In this document: positions 1-6,759 of the stretch, piece after piece | Layout of the letters: every line of letters starts with the position of its first letter | Position numbering within the stretch: position 1 is the first letter of the stretch | Source: Podochytrium sp. JEL0797 | Lineage: Eukaryota > Chytridiomycota > Chytridiomycetes > Chytridiales > Chytriomycetaceae | Reading direction: 5' to 3' | DNA: 12,653 bases | Assembly (NCBI GenBank): GCA_027596195.1 | Contig: JADGJG010000776.1 | Coordinates: 1-12,653, forward strand | Made by a program: the position numbers and the translations under genes | The notes under the pieces: generated by a model | Databases searched by the model: none | Seen by the model: only the letters and a program-made list of their open reading frames with translations | What the model was told of the DNA's origin: nothing

Positions 1-36
1 CCCCCCCCCCCCCATCCCCCCCCCCCCCCCCCCTCC
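1..36. repeat. Poly-C low-complexity tract
   Basis: An almost pure C run (13 C, then AT, then about 19 C) opens the window. The opposite strand is a G run able to form G-quadruplexes. It may be a natural tract or a contig-edge artefact. It does not match a TTAGGG-type telomere repeat. No gene is visible before position 104. Confidence 0.8.
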
Positions 37-103
37 TCCATGAACATAAATTTCGTTTAATGGCGTACAATAAAAGTGTTCCAATCCAACCCGATTCTCC
101 AGC

Positions 104-293
104 ATGATTTTCGATCGCTCTCTTGGTCATCAGTGTGATAAGTGCGATGTCTTGTGTCGCGATGAGGAGGCAGTCCCAGAATCGGTTGTGCGTCTCAAAA
201 AGTGCCGACAATGTCTCTCCAAGCACTACTGTTCCCCAACATCACCGCCTGAAAAGCTGGCCATAAGGTCATGTGTCGACCACGCATTTTTGT
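104..293 (+). pseudogene. MYND-A copy 1, truncated MYND zinc-finger relic
   Basis: This is a broken copy of the small MYND protein found intact at 1022-1447. It begins with the same ATG and residues (MIFDRSLGHQCDKC) and keeps both early CxxC pairs, the second in KKCRQC. After HYCSP it loses about 8 bases relative to the other copies, which shifts the frame. In the restored frame the finger's tryptophan codon is TGA, followed by KAGHKVMCRP. Similarity then stops, and the DNA beyond belongs to the MYND-B relic on the other strand. MYND fingers bind zinc and usually mediate protein-protein contacts, and this copy cannot make a whole finger. Weak similarity to the other copies extends slightly upstream of the ATG, so part of the 5' flank was copied too. 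Confidence 0.75.
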
Positions 294-918
294 GACCCTC
301 CTTCTATCCCTTCTTTTGGCAAATTCGGGAGCAGTAATAGACAGACTCGCATTGTTGGCCTTTTTGGAGAGTAGATTCGACACGGGAGATCTCGCAGACA
401 TTGATGCAAAAGTGGCCATGCGCTGATTCAGCTCCCTTTCAACCAAGATCCTTGAGAATAATCTGAGACCAATAACCAACTGCTTCAGAAACCAGAGTCT
501 CAGCTCCACGGGGCCAAACAGAGTCTCGATTCTCGGAGAGTTGGTTGAATGCGGCCAAGGCAGAATAAAGTCTCCTTGGAATGGGGTTGCAGAGCGTCTC
601 GCTTAGAGCGTATGAAATCAGCATGAAGATGGCATGGTGGTATGGGTGCTCGTCTTTTGAGGATGCGCGCGCCTTGATGAAAGTCGCGTCCGACTCGGAC
701 ACGGGGACCTTTACGAACTCCAAACCGCTGACCCAAAAACTGTCCCACAGACACTCGAGATTTTGAGAACGCTTGAGATTGCAGGGGTTGAGTCCCGGTG
801 CAAGTCGCTGCAGCTGTCGGATTGCATGGTCACGCAACTTACGTTTAGCAGTGGGTACCTGTATCCTCTCGAGATTGCCACGACGATGTGATTGGCACCG
901 ATCGGATCCACATTTCAA
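288..918 (-). pseudogene. MYND-B, 5'-truncated protein with degenerate C-terminal MYND finger
   Basis: One minus-strand frame reads from about 918 down to 288, interrupted by TGA (439-441) and TAG (304-306). The body has protein-like composition (for example ECLWDSFWVSGLEFVKVPVS and EHPYHHAIFMLISYAL) but matches no family I recognise. After the first stop comes a MYND-like finger with VYYCSRICQKKG, then TAG where the conserved Trp belongs, then KEGHK. One upstream cysteine of the finger appears replaced by Gly. The last Cys returns if the A-run near 291 is one base longer. No ATG lies in frame at the 5' end, where a TAA sits just upstream. A C-terminal finger on a longer body differs from MYND-A, so I treat it as a separate family. 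Confidence 0.6.
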
Positions 919-1021
919 CGTGAATTATTTGCGACTGGTTCGGATCCGCGTCAGAGAAACTCCCGGCTACAATGACACTGCCATGTCCTCCAATAACAAA
1001 TACTTATATATTTAATGAGAC

Positions 1022-1447
1022 TCAAAAGAACGATCTCGAGAATTCAATTTCCAAATCTTCCCAGTTCCAACGCTCCTCATTTAACATGACACGTGTGAGA
1101 TTCCAGTGCTTACTCAAATACGACACGATCCACTTGATGCAATCTCCCGAAGAAGTCGGCGCGGACTCGCGAATCTCGTATATGTTGCCGTTCATGGAGG
1201 AATATTTCGCGTTTTGGAGTCCGTGAATGCGGACCAAGTCGAACTCCACAAGCGACGTGGGAGGTCGACACATGGCTTTGTGACCCGCTTTCCAGGCGGT
1301 GCGTTGGCATGCGGGGGAGCAGTAGTACTTTGAGAGACATTGCCGGCACTTTTTGAGAAGAACAACAGATTCCGAGCCACCGTGCTCCTCGCGGGTCAAG
1401 ACACCACAATTGTCACACTGATGCCCGGGAGACCGATTGAAAATCAT
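1022..1447 (-). CDS. MYND-A copy 2, small MYND zinc-finger protein (open copy)
   Basis: A 141-residue protein that starts at MIFNRSPGHQCDNC, the same ATG used by copy 1. The reading frame stays open upstream to a TAG but has no ATG there, so this start is preferred. Residues 10-55 form a MYND finger: CDNC, then KKCRQC, YYCSPACQ, W, H and a final Cys in HKAMC. The remaining ~85 residues (CRPPTSLVEFDLVRIHGLQ through ERWNWEDLE) form a tail shared with copy 3 that I do not recognise. The finger suggests protein-protein binding, possibly in transcription. It is the only one of three copies without a break. A GGGCCC at 1497-1502 marks where similarity to copy 3 begins, and similarity runs past the stop to about 963. 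No clear TATA was seen upstream. Confidence 0.7.
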   Translation of the reverse strand: MIFNRSPGHQCDNCGVLTREEHGGSESVVLLKKCRQCLSKYYCSPACQRTAWKAGHKAMCRPPTSLVEFDLVRIHGLQNAKYSSMNGNIYEIRESAPTSSGDCIKWIVSYLSKHWNLTRVMLNEERWNWEDLEIEFSRSFF

Positions 1448-1719
1448 GTCGCGGAATTGGGGACACTCGGCATTCTTTCGCGTTTCGGAAAAGAATGGGC
1501 CCAACTGCGTCGAATTCGAATCACCCCCTCCAACTCTGCGCGTCTTTTCTACGCTTTTCCCGCTCCGCTACGCTCCGCATCGCGTCACGTCGCACGCCAT
1601 AGTACATCTCCACCCCAAATTTCACAAAAATGAATCTTTATAAGAAATCTATTATACAGGGCAAAAAGAATGATGGCAGACAAGCACGCATACAAAAAGA
1701 AAAACAAAACAAGTAGTCA
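1448..1719. other. Intergenic: MYND-A copy 2 upstream region and bZIP1 3' end
   Basis: This 272-base stretch holds the 5' flank of MYND-A copy 2, reading leftward, and the 3' flank of bZIP1. At 1559-1598 it carries a CpG-rich run of repeated GCTCCGC/TACGCTCC words. That run resembles in style, but not in exact sequence, the repeats in the long intron near 11,900. No further gene is visible. Confidence 0.5.
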
Positions 1720-2376
1720 TTAACAGTTTTGAGCCAACAAAGCACGGTGAGACTCAGCCAACTGCTTCTCAAGCATGGCGACCCTTGTCTTGAGATCCGA
1801 CTCGCGTTGAACAAAAGACCGCTGGTTGTTTTCCAAGACGGCAATGCGCGTGTGGAGCGAAGCGCGTTCTTGTTCGAGCGTGTCGGTTTTGGACTCAAGA
1901 GATTCAATGAGGGCGGCCTTGCGGGCACGCGACTTTCTCGCGGCGTCCGTGTTTTTCTCACGACGAGTTGGTTTTGGTTTTTCGACTTTGTGGAGGGCGG
2001 CGTCGGTTTTTGTGTCAGAGAGGGCGGGGGGCGAGAAGGAAGACTCGTTGGGGACCACGATGCAGGTCGCGTCGCTGAAGTCGGACGAAAAGGCGCTTTG
2101 TTGTTGCGGAAGCGAAAACGAAGACGCCGCCGCGGGAAGCCCTGCAAGACCACTCAGCCACAGCGACAAGTCGTCTTGGCCAGGCGAAGAGAGAAGATCG
2201 CAGAGAAGCGGAGAGTCGCCAAACAGCCACGCGTCGCTGACGGACCCAACAGAGCTGCTGAGACAACCGAGAGGTGAAGTGAAGTCCGTTTGGATGGGCC
2301 CAGGTGGGGAGGAGTATGAAGGCGTGGGAAAGAGTGCAATGGGAGAAGCAGCGGGTTTCGTCTTGACGTAGCACAT
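1720..2376 (-). CDS. bZIP transcription factor 1 (Gcn4/Jun-like)
   Basis: A 218-residue basic-leucine-zipper protein without introns. The start MCYVKTKP is preferred over an upstream in-frame ATG because bZIP3 begins the same way and a TATA-like box lies 69 bases before it. Residues 1-130 are rich in Ser, Pro and acidic/aromatic patches (DDLSLWLSGL), as in an activation region. The basic region carries KNTDAARKSRARK with the N-x2-AA-x2-SR signature (Asn142). A coiled coil follows, with leucine heptads from about 158 to 210 (SLESKTDTLEQERASLHTRI onward). The protein should bind DNA as a dimer in the nucleus at TGACTCA- or TGACGTCA-type sites. Two TGACTC motifs lie in its own upstream region. 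Its closest relative in the window is bZIP3, which shares the ENN-RSF-QRE zipper block. Confidence 0.93.
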   Translation of the reverse strand: MCYVKTKPAASPIALFPTPSYSSPPGPIQTDFTSPLGCLSSSVGSVSDAWLFGDSPLLCDLLSSPGQDDLSLWLSGLAGLPAAASSFSLPQQQSAFSSDFSDATCIVVPNESSFSPPALSDTKTDAALHKVEKPKPTRREKNTDAARKSRARKAALIESLESKTDTLEQERASLHTRIAVLENNQRSFVQRESDLKTRVAMLEKQLAESHRALLAQNC

Positions 2377-2423
2377 TTGTTTTGTTTTGTTGTGATGGAT
2401 CAGCAAGGGGGCGGGTTGGGGGG

Positions 2424-2452
2424 GAGTCACGACGAGGTGGCCCGCTTTTATC
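2424..2452 (-). promoter_or_regulatory. bZIP1 core promoter: TATA-like box plus shared element
   Basis: Read on the minus strand, GATAAAAG (2445-2452) is followed by CCTCGTCGTGACTC, then the leader. bZIP3 has TATAAAAG and ACGTCGTCGTGAATC in the same order and at nearly the same spacing (62 versus 69 bases from box to ATG). The conserved CGTCGTGA word sits where transcription would start. It overlaps TGACTC here and TGAATCA in bZIP3, both close to the Gcn4/AP-1 site. Confidence 0.55.
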
Positions 2453-2487
2453 CGTTTCGACAAAAACGAAAATTTTCAGCGTTTCAA

Positions 2488-2775
2488 TCACCGAGTTCGT
2501 TTTCGAGTCATTGTTACTCGAAAACGAGACGAAGGCTGACAAATTTGATCCAAAAGATGCTGCCTCCCTTGCACGTGGTGGAAAATCGCCGCAACCAACG
2601 GGGGTATCAAATCGAGAATGCTGTCCACCTTTGGCTTGAATTTGAACCTTTCTCGGCCCTGAGCTGATGATTGCACAATTTCTTTCAGAGAGAGGATTCC
2701 GTCCTTTTTACCTTCAATATATTTTGCGATGCGCATCTCGATGCTGACGACCGCGAAACTGAACCTTGACGCCAT
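2488..2775 (-). CDS. Hypothetical 95-residue protein
   Basis: An open frame from a true ATG (2773-2775) to a stop at 2488, upstream of bZIP1 and on the same strand. The first 85 residues have ordinary protein composition, with a mixed charged and hydrophobic pattern (KYIEGKKDGILSLKEIVQ, then ILDLIPPLVAAIFHHVQG). The last ten are basic and coincide with a DNA inverted repeat, so the true 3' end is doubtful. The hydrophobic stretch slightly recalls an F-box start, but too weakly to name. It could be the first exon of a longer gene or a relic. It would leave very little room for a bZIP1 promoter. Confidence 0.3.
   Translation of the reverse strand: MASRFSFAVVSIEMRIAKYIEGKKDGILSLKEIVQSSAQGRERFKFKPKVDSILDLIPPLVAAIFHHVQGRQHLLDQICQPSSRFRVTMTRKRTR
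2497..2527. repeat. Perfect 12-bp inverted repeat upstream of bZIP1
   Basis: TCGTTTTCGAGT (2497-2508) and ACTCGAAAACGA (2516-2527) are exact reverse complements around a 7-base spacer. The left arm plus spacer contains GAGTCA, that is TGACTC on the bZIP1 strand. The dyad lies about 120-150 bases upstream of the bZIP1 ATG and 45 bases beyond its TATA-like box, a plausible site for a dimeric regulator. Confidence 0.7.
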
Positions 2776-2846
2776 GAATATTACGCAGTATTATACGAGA
2801 GAAGAGGCAGATAGAATTAGGGATGTCCCGCAGTTTCAGTCAAAAC

Positions 2847-3352
2847 GGGCCCGTCCTTTTCCGAAACTCGCGAGAAGACAGAGTTTCCACGATTCAGCAA
2901 CTTTATTTTCGATCGCCTTCCCGGCCATCAGTGTGACGAGTGTGCTGTGTTGTGTCGCGACGAAGAGGGCGGCCCAGAATCGGTCGTGCGGCTCAAAAAG
3001 TGCCGCCAATGTCTCTCCAAGCACTACTGCTCCCCCAAATGCCAACGCACCGACTTGAAAGCGGGCCACAAATTTATGTGTCGCCCTCCAACTTCTCTGA
3101 TTGAGTTCGACTTGGTTTGCGCTCACGGACTTCAAAATGCGAAATATTCCCCAATGAACGGAAACATTTACGAGATTCGCGGGCCCGCGCCAACTTCTTC
3201 GGGAGATTGCCTCAAGTGGATTGTGTCGTATTTGGGTGGGGGGATGAGGTAGTTGTGAAGCACATGAATCTCACGCGTGTCATGTTCAAGGAGGAGCGTT
3301 GGAACTGGGAAGCTTTGGAGTGAATTCTCGAGATAGTTCTTTTGAGTCACAT
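2847..3352 (+). pseudogene. MYND-A copy 3, broken MYND zinc-finger gene
   Basis: Similarity to copy 2 starts at GGGCCC (2847) and covers the whole gene. The start ATG of copies 1 and 2 is changed here (the residues read NFIFDR), and no other ATG lies in frame after a TAG just upstream. The finger is complete: CDEC, KKCRQC, HYCSPKCQ, H and KFMC, but its Trp is Leu (RTDLKAGH). After WIVSYL a 20-base insertion (about 3235-3254) shifts the frame and produces stops. The expected tail, MNLTRVMFKEERWNWEALE, continues in the next frame. An alternative is a spliced upstream exon supplying a start plus a very short intron at the insertion, which I consider less likely. Similarity to copy 2 continues into the 3' flank to about 3405. 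Confidence 0.7.
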
Positions 3353-3502
3353 ATAATATAAAATATGCGTGTTGTTATTGGAGGCCTTGGCAGAACGTTC
3401 ATTGCGATACCAGAAACTCTGTGCTCTACTACGTTTTTGATAATTACACGCGATCAAAAACACATAATCAGATCAAAATAAGGAAAATTAGGTAGTGTAT
3501 TT
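3353..3502. other. Intergenic: duplicated 3' flank of MYND-A copy 3
   Basis: The first ~50 bases match the 3' flank of copy 2, including GTTATTGGAGG followed by a CTTGGCAG-like word. The rest is AT-rich and shows no gene. Confidence 0.5.
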
Positions 3503-3889
3503 TTACACAATGTACGGGTATGATAGAAACAAAGTAAAACAAAACAAGGCCATGAACCACAGAATCCATTCGATTCCTTGCAGACCTTGTGTATATGCTT
3601 CTGCGATACTCTCCTTTCGCTTGAGTTCTTCTTTTCGACAGTATCTTCCGTGGTGATGGTGGTGGTTGTTGTGGTTCTTGTGGATTGATGAAGAGCGCAG
3701 TGGCAATCGGCTCGAATCGAGCAAGGTTTCGGCACTGTGAGGATCAGACGAAGTGCATTGGATTCCGACCAGGGGTTGGATCTTGGTTGTGTTGAGGGCG
3801 GGTAACTCGTCTTTGCAAAGAATCGGGCGGTTTGCTGGGAGAGCGTTCGCGCCGTCGTTGGTTGGCAGTAGTGGTTCAGTCGACGGCAT
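3503..3889 (-). CDS. Hypothetical C-terminal single-pass membrane protein
   Basis: A 128-residue frame starting MPSTEPLLPTNDG. The ATG at 3889 is preferred to one at 3925 because of its AAAAATGCC context. Residues 1-75 are polar and probably disordered. A histidine-rich patch (HKNHNNHHHHHGR) follows, then a basic stretch (RKEELKRKE). The last 25 residues contain one strongly hydrophobic segment (IEWILWFMALFCFTLFL) ending SYPYIV at the stop. This layout fits a tail-anchored protein or a small subunit with a cytosolic N-terminus. I recognise no family, and the His run could be low complexity or metal binding. It stands alone between MYND-A copy 3 and bZIP2, on the bZIP strand. Confidence 0.5.
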   Translation of the reverse strand: MPSTEPLLPTNDGANALPANRPILCKDELPALNTTKIQPLVGIQCTSSDPHSAETLLDSSRLPLRSSSIHKNHNNHHHHHGRYCRKEELKRKESIAEAYTQGLQGIEWILWFMALFCFTLFLSYPYIV

Positions 3890-4072
3890 TTTTTCTCGAC
3901 GCTTAGAAATTATGAAGGAAATCAAATCGAGTTGGCGGCTTTTGCTTGATTCTTTAGAAATGCTGATATGTGAAATGACGGAATGCCAAGGCGACCCAGG
4001 AGGTCGTGCTTATCAATAAACAATGTATTTTTCTTTCTTCATTCTTCAACATAATACCAACTTTATTTAATA

Positions 4073-4585
4073 CTACAAACAAGCCTTCACCGCATTCTGA
4101 GACTGCACCAACTCCTCCTCCAAAAACGCAATCCGATGCAACAAATCAGCCTCCCGCTGCGCAAAAGACGCCACATTGTTTTCTAAAACGGCCACACGCA
4201 CATCGAGGTGCGCTTTTTCGGCCTCGAGACGCGCGGTGCCTGATTCGAGGAGCTCGACTTGCTCCGATTTGCGTTCACGCGATTTTCGCACAGTGAGAGT
4301 GTTTTGCGTGCGTCTTTTGATGCGTTTATCGAGGTGGGTGGAGATTGGGGACGGGAGGGTTGGTGGGTCTGGGAGGGGGGATGTGGAGGTGGCAGGGGAT
4401 TCTAGATTCCACTCAAATGGGGGAAGTGAGCTGAAGCAGGATGGGGACAGTGAGGTGGCTGTAATAGAAGGTAGTGTTTCACTCGAGGTGTCGAACCATG
4501 ACATCAATTCCGGGTCGATGGGGGGCCCGCGTTCGGATTGAACCTCGATAGATATCTGCCCTTGGTTTGGCGATGGGAAGAGCAT
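4073..4585 (-). CDS. bZIP transcription factor 2 (divergent basic region)
   Basis: A 170-residue bZIP protein if translation starts at MLFPSPNQ. The same frame stays open to another ATG at 4726 (217 residues). I prefer the shorter form because an AAATATATTTA element lies about 32-42 bases upstream of its ATG and the longer start leaves only 74 bases to the next gene. An acidic motif (PELMSWFDTSSETLP) resembles DWMNWLETISS of bZIP3, so both may share an activation patch. The basic region reads QNTLTVRKSRERK. The two alanines of the usual N-x2-AA-x2-SR signature are Thr-Val, which may alter or weaken DNA recognition. The zipper (VELLESGTARLEAEKAHLDV onward) keeps ENN and FAQREADL, as in bZIP3. 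It could act as a dimer partner or inhibitor of its paralogs. Confidence 0.88.
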   Translation of the reverse strand: MLFPSPNQGQISIEVQSERGPPIDPELMSWFDTSSETLPSITATSLSPSCFSSLPPFEWNLESPATSTSPLPDPPTLPSPISTHLDKRIKRRTQNTLTVRKSRERKSEQVELLESGTARLEAEKAHLDVRVAVLENNVASFAQREADLLHRIAFLEEELVQSQNAVKACL

Positions 4586-4800
4586 GTTGTTCCTTTTTCC
4601 GAATAAGTCTTTAACCCTAAATATATTTCTGGATTGGGGGAGTTCAACACATCGAATTTCAAACTCGATCCGGCGGCTGAACCCTTGCTTGTTTCTTTCT
4701 GTTTCCGGATTTCTAATCTCACTCATCAATGCGAATGCGAATGCACAAATTATACAGGTATATTTTGCCTCTGATGAGCAGATAACAATAAGAAAACGAA

Positions 4801-5541
4801 TCACAATCCATTCTGCGACAACAAAGCGCGATGCGACTGCGTCAACTGCTCCTCCAAAAACGCCACCCTCTGCTTCAAATCCACCTCCCGCTGCGCAAAC
4901 GACCTCTCATTGTTCTCCAACACCGCAATCCGCGTGGCCAACCGCGCTTTATCGTTCTCCAACATGTCCGATTTAGATTCCAACGAGTCAATGAGGGCGG
5001 CTTTGCGTGCGCGCGACTTTCTCGCCGCGTCCGTGTTCTTGGTGCGGCGCACGTTGCCGTCGCTGTCAAGGGAGTCGGAACGCGAGGTGCGCTTTCGGAG
5101 GTTGACGGGGGCCATGGCGGGGATGTACATGGCAGTAGGTGGGGCCGCGAGTGTGTTATATTCTGGGGATCGCACGGCAGTGGTTTCCGTCATGGTAGGT
5201 GACACAACGGTTCCCATTTCCATGGGTGGCGCCATTGTGGTTGTGTCGGCGGGGAACGAGGAGATGGTTTCGAGCCAGTTCATCCAATCGCCGTTGATAC
5301 GCGGCACGGAGGCGTTGGTTTCTTGGATATCATATTCGAGGGGGGAGGAGGTGGCATCCGGGGTGTTTTGTTGTTGCTGTTGTTGGCCTTGGAACCAGTC
5401 TTCGTTGAGGTTGTTGGCGAGCCAAGATTCGGTGGAGGCGAGGGCTGCCATGGTAACATCCTTGACAGGAGCGACAGTTGCTTGAGCGATGGGAGCAACG
5501 ACTTCGGCGATTGCGGAGGACTTGACTTTGACGTAACACAT
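4801..5541 (-). CDS. bZIP transcription factor 3 (Gcn4/Jun-like)
   Basis: A 246-residue intact bZIP protein, start MCYVKVKSS, matching bZIP1 and placed 62 bases after a clear TATAAAAG. The N-terminal half has Ala/Val-rich sequence, a seven-Gln run followed by NTPD, and an aromatic-acidic patch (GDWMNWLETISSF) likely to activate transcription. The basic region is KNTDAARKSRARK (Asn169) with a full signature. The zipper runs from about 185 to 238 and ends SHRALLSQNGL, almost as in bZIP1. It is a nuclear DNA-binding dimer, probably able to pair with bZIP1. It lies in tandem between bZIP2 (215 bases from its shorter start) and bZIP4. The 450-base gap upstream is the largest between neighbours in the array and holds a 16-bp palindrome and several TGA-TCA-like words. 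Confidence 0.93.
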   Translation of the reverse strand: MCYVKVKSSAIAEVVAPIAQATVAPVKDVTMAALASTESWLANNLNEDWFQGQQQQQQNTPDATSSPLEYDIQETNASVPRINGDWMNWLETISSFPADTTTMAPPMEMGTVVSPTMTETTAVRSPEYNTLAAPPTAMYIPAMAPVNLRKRTSRSDSLDSDGNVRRTKNTDAARKSRARKAALIDSLESKSDMLENDKARLATRIAVLENNERSFAQREVDLKQRVAFLEEQLTQSHRALLSQNGL

Positions 5542-5573
5542 TTTTGAGAGTTGGGTGTAACCGGGGTTGGGAT

Positions 5574-5610
5574 GTGGGGGTGATTCACGACGACGTCCTT
5601 CGCTTTTATA
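5574..5610 (-). promoter_or_regulatory. bZIP3 core promoter: TATA box and GACGTC/TGAATCA element
   Basis: On the minus strand TATAAAAG (5603-5610) is followed by CGAAGGACGTCGTCGTGAATCACCC. This contains the palindrome GACGTC, the core of CRE-type bZIP sites, and TGAATCA, one mismatch from the AP-1/Gcn4 site. The order and spacing match the bZIP1 promoter. Confidence 0.65.
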
Positions 5611-5768
5611 CAATTCCGCCCTGCACCCCCCAGAAAAATCTTTTTTTTCCTGCGGCCGAGGTTCAAACCACCAAACACAATTATCGAACAACGAGGCCCC
5701 GAAATCACTCGCAATGAATCATTTTCACTCGAGTTGACTGACGGACGAATGACATTTATAAGCAAATA

Positions 5769-5784
5769 TTCATTTGCAAATGAA
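5769..5784. repeat. Perfect 16-bp palindrome TTCATTTGCAAATGAA
   Basis: The sequence is its own reverse complement and sits 228 bases upstream of the bZIP3 ATG. A partial direct repeat of its CAAAT word precedes it. A symmetric 16-mer in non-coding DNA is a plausible dimer-binding site; its binding protein is unknown. Confidence 0.6.
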
Positions 5785-5844
5785 ATTGGGGGCTTGAAAC
5801 GTGCGAAAAGGGTTCTTTCAAGCTTGGCACTGACAAAAACGCCT

Positions 5845-5866
5845 AGAGTGGCTTTCGAGCCACTCT
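5845..5866. other. Hairpin with TTCG loop
   Basis: AGAGTGGCT, TTCG, AGCCACTCT form a perfect 9-bp stem with a UUCG-type tetraloop. It lies between the end of bZIP4 and the start of bZIP3. A second small dyad (TGCACAGTGCA, 5866-5876) follows at once. It could be a structured 3' end of the bZIP4 transcript or a DNA-binding site. There is no U-run as in bacterial terminators. Confidence 0.55.
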
Positions 5867-5991
5867 GCACAGTGCATGGTGGCTGAATAATAACATATCG
5901 TGGGCCCAAGCCCCAAGCGTGGGCCAGGTATTATCGGCACGCATTCCCAATAGAGAAAATAATATTATTATACACACGCGCTACGACGTTT

Positions 5992-6606
5992 TTACATTCC
6001 CAAAAACGCCTTATAGTTATCCGCCAGCTGTTGCTCCAATAAATTCACCCTCTCTTTCAACATCATCTCCATCTGCTCAAACGTTCTCGCATTCCTTCCA
6101 ACGAAACAATCCGCTCTCCAAGCCCTACCTTCTCCTCCTCGAGCGCCACCACTTTCTGTTCCAGTGTCACCATGTGATCGAGTTTGCGCGCTCGAGACCG
6201 GCGAGCTGCTTCGGTGTTTTTCTGGCGGCGTGTGAGGTGTTGTGTCTCGTCGTCGCTGTCGAGCGGGCTTCGCACTCGGATGGTTCTTCTTTTCCGGGAG
6301 GTGGTCGCACTACTGCTTGAGTGGGAGGGTGGGTCGATGGAAGTGGCGGTTTCGTTGCTTTCGATGGAGGTGTTGGAATCGAGGGTGAAGTTACGAGTTG
6401 GATTCCTGTGGTGGTTGTTTGTTCATTTGGGACATTCGCTACGCAACGGACAAGCTCTCGTTGATTTACCATGATGCGTTCCAGTCACTTTGGTGCATTT
6501 GAGGCTGAAGCAGAGACATGTCGATTGTGTTGATGGGTGGTTGCTGCTGGGAATACGCCAGTTGATCGTTCGTGAACATTTTCGTGTCCGATTTGTCGGG
6601 GCACAT
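5992..6606 (-). CDS. bZIP transcription factor 4 (Gcn4-like), two exons, one-base frame break
   Basis: Exon 1 (6606-6470) starts MCPDKSDTKMFTNDQ and ends at GCATCATG before GTAAAT. A 64-nt intron (6469-6406) ends ACCACAG, and exon 2 runs 6405-5992. Splicing joins QSDWNAS to WNPTRNFTLDSN and keeps the frame into an acidic Ser/Thr-rich region, then KNTEAARRSRARK. This is the closest basic region here to yeast Gcn4. The zipper begins MVTLEQKVVALEEEKVGL. After SLEG the frame changes. One extra A near 6091-6093 (GGAAAT instead of GGAAT) restores NARTFEQMEMMLKERV and the end LLEQQLADNYKAFLGM, matching its paralogs position by position (183 residues). As written, the zipper is cut short. Either this is a recent lesion or, more likely, a homopolymer error in the sequence. 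Confidence 0.82.
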
Positions 6607-6759
6607 CTCCCTTCCCCTTCCAATTTTTTTTAATTTTTGAGCAAATGTGACTAAACTTGGCAACAAGAGTGATGGCGCAATCGCGCAACCCCATGGCAAG
6701 CACTTATGGCGCCGCGGGTGAAACGCGCCTTCCCAGCTGGTATATTCACAAAATCTTCA
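6607..6759. other. Intergenic upstream of bZIP4
   Basis: On the minus strand an A-rich stretch (CAAAAATTAAAAAAAATTGG, about 6621-6640) lies 15-35 bases before the bZIP4 ATG and may serve as its core promoter. The rest shows weak coding-like sequence on the minus strand that may belong to the remnant further right. Confidence 0.35.

Noticed and set aside
1729..2371. Long plus-strand open frames across the bZIP1 gene
   Set aside because: They lie exactly opposite the bZIP1 coding region, are Arg/Gly/Ser-rich and show no family signature. The minus frame has a complete basic region and zipper.
4831..5485. Plus-strand open frames opposite bZIP3
   Set aside because: They are antisense shadows of a clear bZIP gene and include an Ile/Val/Gly-rich stretch typical of complemented coding DNA.
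2439..6606. CRISPR array, tRNA or rRNA genes, or an insertion sequence
   Set aside because: No regularly spaced direct repeats, no cloverleaf or rRNA-like conserved stretches, and no transposase or terminal inverted repeats were found here or elsewhere in the window.
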